A stretch of DNA of 10,860 nt, taken from 20CM-2-65-7 sp035943355 (GTDB lineage: Bacteria > Gemmatimonadota > Gemmatimonadetes > Gemmatimonadales > GWC2-71-9). The position numbers and the translations under genes were made by a program. Under the pieces are notes generated by a model. It searched no databases and was not told the DNA's origin. It was given only the letters and a program-made list of their open reading frames with translations. The stretch is taken from the NCBI GenBank assembly GCA_035943355.1, contig DASZCG010000138.1:1-10860 (forward strand), read 5' to 3'. Shown here in pieces: positions 6,087-10,860 of this stretch. Numbering within the stretch: the first letter of the stretch is position 1; every line of letters starts with the position of its first letter.

Positions 6087-6737
6087 GTGGCCCAACCTCG
6101 TCCCAGCCTCTATCCCAGCCGCTCGAGCGCCGGCGCCATGCTGGGGCAGCAGCTCAGCGCGCGCGGCCACACCGGCTGCATTCTCCTGGGCATTACCCCC
6201 GAAGGTGTGGAGATCGCGGCACACGCCTCCGAGGCGATGGGTGCGCAATTCGATGTCCTGGTCGCGGCATTCATCCAGCTGGGCGCCAAGCTGGCGCCCG
6301 TGGGTGCGATGGCGGAATCGGCGCCGGCGGAGATGGATCCCGATTTTCAACCGGGGATGAATCTGCTTGAAAAGCTTTCGGCGGCGATCGATGAATCCCG
6401 CGCGCGGGTCAAACAGGATCTCGTCCTCTATCGCACGCAGCGGCCCGTGAAGAGCCTGCAGGGCCGTACCGCGATCATCGTGGATGGGCAGATCGTCTAT
6501 CCGTGGAAGGTGCTGGCGGCGGCGAAGGCCGCCGAGGGGTTAGGCGCGCGGGAGATCGTGATCGCGACGCCCGTCGCGACGCAGACGGCGGCGGACCGGA
6601 TCCGGGCGCGGCAGTATGGGTTCGTCTGTCCCACGGTGGTGCTGGAGCAGGACGGGCATCCCTCGCCCTACGGAGATGCCGGCGCGGAAGCCCCTGAAAA
6701 ACTGCGAAGTATCATGATCGCCCACCAAGCGGCGTAG
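6087..6737 (+). CDS. Phosphoribosyltransferase-like protein with degenerate PRPP loop
   Basis: A 216-residue protein resembling the bacterial family of putative type I phosphoribosyltransferases. N-terminal 'YPSRSSAGAMLGQQL' matches the usual 'F.DR..AG..LA..L' helix, followed by ILLGITPEGVEIAAHASEAMGA (about 32-53) where relatives have a 'PRGGVPVA..VA..L.A' segment. The central strand AIIVDGQ (129-135) and 'REIVIATPVA' (155-164) fit the core fold. Where active enzymes carry the acidic PRPP loop 'VDDG.ATG', this one reads VDGQIVYPW, so PRPP binding is doubtful and the function unknown. The GTG at 6087 is chosen because an upstream ATG (6039) lies in the inverted repeat, while a later ATG (6138) would remove the first conserved helix. 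No Shine-Dalgarno is visible; TATCTT ends 8 nt before the GTG, as in a leaderless message. Its stop is 3 bp from the convergent acyl-CoA dehydrogenase stop. Confidence 0.75.
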   Translation: MAQPRPSLYPSRSSAGAMLGQQLSARGHTGCILLGITPEGVEIAAHASEAMGAQFDVLVAAFIQLGAKLAPVGAMAESAPAEMDPDFQPGMNLLEKLSAAIDESRARVKQDLVLYRTQRPVKSLQGRTAIIVDGQIVYPWKVLAAAKAAEGLGAREIVIATPVATQTAADRIRARQYGFVCPTVVLEQDGHPSPYGDAGAEAPEKLRSIMIAHQAA

Positions 6738-6740
6738 GCG

Positions 6741-8615
6741 TCACTCCGGAAGCTCGACGATGCCTCTTTCCAGCCAGCGGTGTTCTCCGGCAAGAATTTC
6801 CTGCGCGAACCGGTAGGTCGGCACGTCTTCGTTGCGGCGCAGCCCGTTGAACTTCGAGCGCACGCGCCGGCGCGCCTGCCGGCAGAACAAGTCCGCGAGT
6901 CGCACGGCGCGCGCGCCGGTCGCGCGATCCTGCTCAAAGAGTTTTTGGGCACGCGAGCAGGTGGCCGCCATGGCGAACAGCTCGGCCGCGACGTCGACGA
7001 GGCGGAACAACACCGACTGGCGCAGCTCGAGCTTCGGCCCGAAGCGCACCATCGAATGGAAGACGCTGCGCGCCAGCCGGCGCGCGCTGCGCTCCACGAA
7101 GCGCACATGCTTCGCCAGCGTCCCGAACTCGGCGTAGCGCGGCCAGAAGCCCCAGCCGAGCCAGCGGGTCGGATACCACCAGCCATAGAACGCGGCCGAC
7201 CGCACCAACCCGGCCAAGCGCTCGCCCGGCGTTTTGCCGGGCATGACCACGTCGCCGGCGACCTGGAGGTGCTTGTCCACTGCTTCGCGCGCGATAAAGA
7301 GATGCATGATCTCCGAGGAGCCCTCGAAGATCAGGTTGATGCGGAAGTCGCGCATGATCCGCTCGACGGGTACGGGCTGCTCCCCCCGGGCACGTAGCGA
7401 ATCCGCCGTTTCGTAGCCGCGCCCGCCGCGGATCTGCACGGTGTCGTCGATGATCCGCCAACCGGCCTCGGAGTTGTAGAGCTTGGCGATCGCGGCCTCG
7501 AGCCGGATATCGTAGCCGCCGCGCTCCGCCATCGCGCCGCACAGCTCCGCGACCGCCTCCATCGCCAGCGTATTGGCGGCCATCGTGCCGATCTTCTGGG
7601 CGATCGCGTCGTGCTGGCCGATGGGACGGCCCCATTGCACGCGCTCGGCCGCCCAGCGGCGCGCGATTTCAAGACAGCGCTTTCCGGCGGCGACCGACGA
7701 AATCGGCAGCGTGAGCCGGCCGGTGTTCAGTGTGATGAGGGCGAGCTTCAGTCCTTTCCCCTCACCCCACAGCACGTTCTCTTTCGGCACGCGCACATTG
7801 GTGAACCGGATGACGCCGTTGAAGAGCGCCTTCAGTCCCATGAAGTGGCAGCGGTGCACGACCTCGACGCCGGGCCAGTCCGCTTCGACGATGAAGGCAG
7901 TGATCTGTTTCTTCTCCTTGCCCTTCACTGATTTCGACGGCGTGCGCGCCATGACCACGAGCAGCTCGGCCTTCGTCCCGTTCGTGCACCACAGTTTTTC
8001 GCCGTTCAGGATCCAGCCATTGCCGTCGTCACTCAGAATGGCGGTCGTTTCCATCGCCGCCGGATCGGAGCCGACGCCGTGCTCCGTGAGGGCGAACGCG
8101 GAGATCGCGCCTTTGGCCAGGCGGGGGAAGTATTGTTTTTTCTGGGCGTCGGTCCCGAACATCTTGAGCGGCTGCGGGACGCCGATCGACTGGTGCGCCG
8201 AGAGCAACGCGGTGAGCGAGCCGTCCACCGAGGAGACCAGCTCGATCGCCTTCATGTACGAGAGCTGCGACAGGCCGAGCCCGCCGTATTCGCGCGGAAT
8301 CTTGATTCCGAACGCGCCCAGGTCCCGCAGGCCCTCAATGACGCTCTCGGGGATCTCGCCCTCGCGGTCGATTCGGTCCGAGTCGACGTCTTCGCGGAGG
8401 AAGCGTTCGAGTTTATCGAGGAATGGTTTGGCGCGGGCGACTTCTTCGGGCTCCTGCTCGGGATAGGGATGGATCAAATCCATCCGCAGCTTGCCGAGGA
8501 AGAGATCGCGCACGAAACTCGGCGCGGCCCATTCCTGCTCGCGTGCAGCCTCGGCGACTTCGCGTGCCTCGTCCGCGCTGATCTTACCTTTGGGTTCGGC
8601 CAGGCCAGTTGCCAT
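6741..8615 (-). CDS. Acyl-CoA dehydrogenase, long (VLCAD/ACAD9-like) form
   Basis: FAD-dependent first step of fatty-acid beta-oxidation (alpha,beta-dehydrogenation of an acyl-CoA), passing electrons to electron-transfer flavoprotein. The 624 residues exceed the roughly 380-400 of the short tetrameric type and match the VLCAD/ACAD9-like architecture: an N-terminal extension (about 1-65), the three-domain core (about 66-445) and an extra C-terminal helical domain (about 450-624). Visible motifs are FALTEHGVGSD (174-184, flavin/substrate contact), 'WILNGEKLWCTNG' (201-213), 'IRGGRGYE' (395-402) and 'RDFRINLIFEGSSEI' (422-436). E431 of that last motif aligns with the catalytic base of the medium- and very-long-chain enzymes. 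The chain-length preference is not readable. The ATG at 8615 lacks a Shine-Dalgarno; a TACATT box ends 8 nt upstream, suggesting a leaderless message. It is divergent from the secreted amidohydrolase. Confidence 0.92.
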   Translation of the reverse strand: MATGLAEPKGKISADEAREVAEAAREQEWAAPSFVRDLFLGKLRMDLIHPYPEQEPEEVARAKPFLDKLERFLREDVDSDRIDREGEIPESVIEGLRDLGAFGIKIPREYGGLGLSQLSYMKAIELVSSVDGSLTALLSAHQSIGVPQPLKMFGTDAQKKQYFPRLAKGAISAFALTEHGVGSDPAAMETTAILSDDGNGWILNGEKLWCTNGTKAELLVVMARTPSKSVKGKEKKQITAFIVEADWPGVEVVHRCHFMGLKALFNGVIRFTNVRVPKENVLWGEGKGLKLALITLNTGRLTLPISSVAAGKRCLEIARRWAAERVQWGRPIGQHDAIAQKIGTMAANTLAMEAVAELCGAMAERGGYDIRLEAAIAKLYNSEAGWRIIDDTVQIRGGRGYETADSLRARGEQPVPVERIMRDFRINLIFEGSSEIMHLFIAREAVDKHLQVAGDVVMPGKTPGERLAGLVRSAAFYGWWYPTRWLGWGFWPRYAEFGTLAKHVRFVERSARRLARSVFHSMVRFGPKLELRQSVLFRLVDVAAELFAMAATCSRAQKLFEQDRATGARAVRLADLFCRQARRRVRSKFNGLRRNEDVPTYRFAQEILAGEHRWLERGIVELPE

Positions 8616-8705
8616 GATTGGTTAATGTAACACCCGACCCGTGAGCGGCGTTACTGAATCTTTGTGAAGGTCGTAGATTCTCCGCGCCCTTCACTCGAGA
8701 TCTCA
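8616..8705. other. 90-bp divergent promoter region
   Basis: This separates the acyl-CoA dehydrogenase (leftward) from the secreted amidohydrolase (rightward), so both promoters should lie here. For the rightward gene only a weak TAGATT (8674-8679) and GAGA (8697-8700, 5 nt before the ATG) can be pointed to. The 8-bp palindrome GAGATCTC spans 8697-8704. No strong operator is visible. Confidence 0.4.
8624..8629 (-). promoter_or_regulatory. Possible -10 box for a leaderless acyl-CoA dehydrogenase message
   Basis: On the minus strand TACATT ends 8 nt before the ATG at 8615, the spacing expected if transcription starts at or next to the start codon. No good -35 hexamer is seen at 16-18 nt. Support comes from the absence of a Shine-Dalgarno and the same spacing at the gene starting at 6087. 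Confidence 0.3.
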
Positions 8706-10034
8706 ATGCGCGGCTTGCCGTCGCTCGTTACGCTGTGTCTTGCGGTTGTCCCCCTCGTCCCCTGTATCTCCCAGGCACCAGCGGCGCCGCCCCCGCCGCC
8801 CGCGCAGGGGCCTCCGCCCGCGTTGGTGCTGGTCAAAGCCGGTCGGCTGATTGATGGCCGTGCGAACACCGTCCAGAGCAATGTCGGCATCCTCGTGGAA
8901 GGTGAGCGGATCAAGGCGATCGGCCCATTGGCCCAGGTGCAGGCGCAGGCGGGCAACGCCCGGGTCATCGATCTGTCACAGATGACGCTGCTGCCCGGTC
9001 TGATCGACGCCCACACCCACCTCCTGCTCCAGGGCGACGTCACGTCCGACGAGTATGAAGACCAGCTGCTGCGGCAGTCCATTCCGTACCGCGCGATCCT
9101 CGCCGCCCGCAACGCGCGGATCTCCCTGGAGCACGGCTTTACCGCCCTGCGCGATGTCGAGACGGAGGGCGCGATGTACGCGGACGTTGACCTGAAGCTC
9201 GCCGTGAATCGCGGCGAGGTTCCCGGCCCACGCATCTTCGCGTCGACACGCGCGATGGCGCCCACGGGGATGTATCCGATCGGCACGCCGAATTGGGAGA
9301 TCGAGCTGCCCCATGGCGTGCAGGTCGTGGACGGAGTCGACAACGCCCGGCTCGCGGTCCGCGAGCAGGTACAGCACGGCGCAGACTGGATCAAGTACTA
9401 CAGCGACCGGCGCTACTACTTCACTCCCGACAGCCTGCTGCGCAGCTGGGTGAATTTCACGGATGCCGAAGCGAAGGCGATCGTCGATGAGGCGCACCGG
9501 CTGGGACACGGCGTCGCGGCGCACGCGATCGGCTCCGATGGGATCGCGGCGGCCCTGCGCGCCGGCGTGAACTCGATCGAGCACGGCGATGGTCTGACCG
9601 ACTCGCTGATGGACGTGATGGTCAAGAACAACGTGTACTGGGTCCCCACGGTGACTGTGGGCGTCCACGTGATGCCGCGGGGCGGCGTGTGGCCCGCGCT
9701 CGTCAATCTCGAGCGTCGCGCCTTCGGCCGTGCGCTGCGCAAGGGCGTCAAGATCGTGATGGGGACGGACGTCGGCGGATTTCCGTGGACGGAGGTCAAC
9801 CAGGCGAAGGAGTTCGAGTACTACGTGCAGTACGGGATGACGCCGATGCAGGCGATTCAGTCAGGAACCTCGGTGGCCGCCGCGCTGCTCGGACAAGAAC
9901 AGAACATTGGCGCTCTGGCGCCGGGACTGTATGCGGACATCATCGCTGTCGCGGGCGACCCCATCCGCGATATCACGGAACTCCAACGGGTCAAGTTCGT
10001 TATGAAGGGCGGCGTGGTTTACCTTTCCCAATAG
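8706..10034 (+). CDS. Secreted metal-dependent amidohydrolase (prolidase/imidazolonepropionase-like)
   Basis: Predicted exported binuclear-metal hydrolase of the amidohydrolase superfamily (PF01979); relatives include Xaa-Pro or Xaa-Arg/Lys dipeptidases, but the substrate cannot be deduced. Starting at the ATG at 8706 (442 residues) the protein opens with MR and a hydrophobic stretch (GLPSLVTLCLAVVPLVP), a Sec-type signal peptide, then a proline-rich linker (about 25-38). The full metal-ligand set is present: H103 and H105 in DAHTHL, K230 in DWIKYY (the carbamylated lysine), H273 in VAAHAIG, H293 in SIEHGDG and D355 in MGTDVGG. The C-terminal 'IGALAPGLYADIIAVAGDP' is the usual composite beta-sandwich strand. 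A GTG at 8664 would add 14 residues ahead of the signal peptide and is less likely. The last base of its stop is the first base of the next gene's GTG, so the two are probably co-transcribed and translationally coupled. Confidence 0.92.
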   Translation: MRGLPSLVTLCLAVVPLVPCISQAPAAPPPPPAQGPPPALVLVKAGRLIDGRANTVQSNVGILVEGERIKAIGPLAQVQAQAGNARVIDLSQMTLLPGLIDAHTHLLLQGDVTSDEYEDQLLRQSIPYRAILAARNARISLEHGFTALRDVETEGAMYADVDLKLAVNRGEVPGPRIFASTRAMAPTGMYPIGTPNWEIELPHGVQVVDGVDNARLAVREQVQHGADWIKYYSDRRYYFTPDSLLRSWVNFTDAEAKAIVDEAHRLGHGVAAHAIGSDGIAAALRAGVNSIEHGDGLTDSLMDVMVKNNVYWVPTVTVGVHVMPRGGVWPALVNLERRAFGRALRKGVKIVMGTDVGGFPWTEVNQAKEFEYYVQYGMTPMQAIQSGTSVAAALLGQEQNIGALAPGLYADIIAVAGDPIRDITELQRVKFVMKGGVVYLSQ

Positions 10035-10860
10035 TGAGACCGCTCGGCCTAGCGCTCTTCCTCAGTATCGGCGCCGCGGGCGCCGGCTTCGCGCAGCTTG
10101 CGCCGGCCGGCACCGGCGGCGTTGCTGCGTTGGCCGGCATGCTCCGCCAACTGGGCGGCAACAAGCGCGTCCTGATGATCGGCGCCCATCCCGATGACGA
10201 AGACACGCAGCTGCTGGTGCTGCTGTCGCGCGGGATGGGCGCGCAGGTCGCGTACCTCTCGCTCAGCCGCGGTGAGGGTGGGCAGAATCTGATCGGCCCC
10301 GAGCTCGGCACCGAGCTCGGCGTGATTCGCACGGAAGAGCTGCTCGCGGCGCGCGAGCTCGACGGCGCCCGCCAGTTCTTCACGCGGGCGTACGATTTCG
10401 GCTTCTCCAAGACGGCCGACGAAACGTTCCGTTTCTGGCCGCGCGATTCGATTCTCAAAGACGTCGTCGCGGTCATCCACCGCTTCCAGCCGCAAATCAT
10501 CATCTCGGTGTTCTCGGGGACTCCGGCCGATGGGCACGGACAACATCAGGTCGCGGGCATGATCGCGCGGCAGGCGTTCGATCTGCTGCGTGATTCCGCC
10601 GGCGGTCCCGTCAAGTTCTATCGCTCGACGCGCGGCGATTCCACCGCCACAACGCTGGCATTCTCCGTCGGTACGCTCGATCCGCTGGCGGGGCAGTCCT
10701 ACTTCCAAATCGCCATGGCGAGCCGCAGCCGGCACCGCTCCCAGGACATGGGCCAGCTGCAGCGCATGGGCCCGGCGACGGCACGTGTGGCGCTCGTCGC
10801 GCAAAAGACGACGGGCAGTGCGGGCGGGCAGTCGTCGTTCTTCGCTGGCATCGACACGAC
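10034..10860 (+). CDS. PIG-L/LmbE-family deacetylase, exported, truncated by the window's right edge
   Basis: Zinc-dependent N-acetyl-sugar deacetylase type (PF02585); the true substrate of this secreted long form is unknown. The reading frame is open from the GTG at 10034 to the end of the window (275 residues visible) with no stop. Residues 1-20 (MRPLGLALFLSIGAAGAGFA) form a signal peptide with a likely cut after GFA. The hallmark AHPDDE lies at 51-56 (H52, D54 and D55 at the metal/catalytic positions), and the second metal motif HGQHQ at 168-172 supplies H171. Between them are SRGEGGQN (78-84) and 'GTELGVIRTEEL', both usual in the family. The deacetylase domain seems to end around residue 220-230, and the sequence goes on, in line with larger family members that carry extra C-terminal domains. 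The GTG overlaps the amidohydrolase stop by one base (TAGTG) and gives a good signal peptide, which supports this start. Confidence 0.9.
   Translation, partial: MRPLGLALFLSIGAAGAGFAQLAPAGTGGVAALAGMLRQLGGNKRVLMIGAHPDDEDTQLLVLLSRGMGAQVAYLSLSRGEGGQNLIGPELGTELGVIRTEELLAARELDGARQFFTRAYDFGFSKTADETFRFWPRDSILKDVVAVIHRFQPQIIISVFSGTPADGHGQHQVAGMIARQAFDLLRDSAGGPVKFYRSTRGDSTATTLAFSVGTLDPLAGQSYFQIAMASRSRHRSQDMGQLQRMGPATARVALVAQKTTGSAGGQSSFFAGIDT

Noticed and set aside
7573..8466. Plus-strand open frame of 297 codons opposite the acyl-CoA dehydrogenase
   Set aside because: Low-complexity, S/R/P-rich shadow with no domain; the minus-strand gene is unambiguous.
8664..8705. GTG at 8664 as the start of the secreted amidohydrolase
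   Set aside because: It would put 14 polar residues before the signal peptide; the ATG at 8706 gives a normal signal peptide.
8739..8765. Lipoprotein signal (lipobox) in the secreted amidohydrolase
   Set aside because: The residues before the only suitable cysteine are LVP, and proline at -1 does not fit a lipobox. A normal signal peptidase I site further on is more likely.

Overview
The window is high-GC bacterial DNA with tightly packed genes on both strands. It mixes core metabolism (citrate synthase, an acyl-CoA dehydrogenase, a DEAD-box RNA helicase) with predicted exported hydrolases: a TolB-type propeller fused to an amidohydrolase, a second amidohydrolase, and a long PIG-L/LmbE-type deacetylase. 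This gene content, with frequent GTG starts and some starts lacking a Shine-Dalgarno sequence, resembles Gemmatimonadota or a nearby phylum such as Acidobacteriota. That placement is inference from protein style; there is no rRNA or other phylogenetic marker here.

Layout, left to right. Positions 1-2873 (+) hold most of a TolB-propeller/amidohydrolase gene whose N-terminal part runs off the left edge and appears to change frame near position 67-69. A 306-bp gap (2874-3179) holds an inverted repeat, short tandem repeats and a folded leader in front of an RhlE-like DEAD-box helicase (3180-4391, +). The helicase converges on a GYD-domain gene (4681-4388, -), and their stop codons share the palindrome CTAG. 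The GYD gene lies 8 bp downstream of citrate synthase gltA (5979-4690, -). gltA diverges from a degenerate phosphoribosyltransferase-like gene (6087-6737, +), and a 72-bp, G-tract-rich inverted repeat fills most of the 107 bp between them. That gene converges, with 3 bp between stops, on a 624-residue acyl-CoA dehydrogenase (8615-6741, -). The dehydrogenase diverges from a secreted amidohydrolase (8706-10034, +). The amidohydrolase overlaps by one base (TAGTG) the GTG start of a PIG-L deacetylase that runs off the right edge.

Functional reading. The three exported hydrolases would act on peptide, amide or amino-sugar material outside the cytoplasm. gltA and the acyl-CoA dehydrogenase belong to acetyl-CoA and fatty-acid oxidation, but they are not in one transcription unit. 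I see no defence system, CRISPR array, mobile element, tRNA or rRNA, and no convincing wholly new system. The most notable items are the intergenic structures (6007-6078 and 2884-3168), the apparent frameshift at the left end, the changed metal-site residues of the first amidohydrolase, and the phosphoribosyltransferase-like protein that has lost its PRPP loop.
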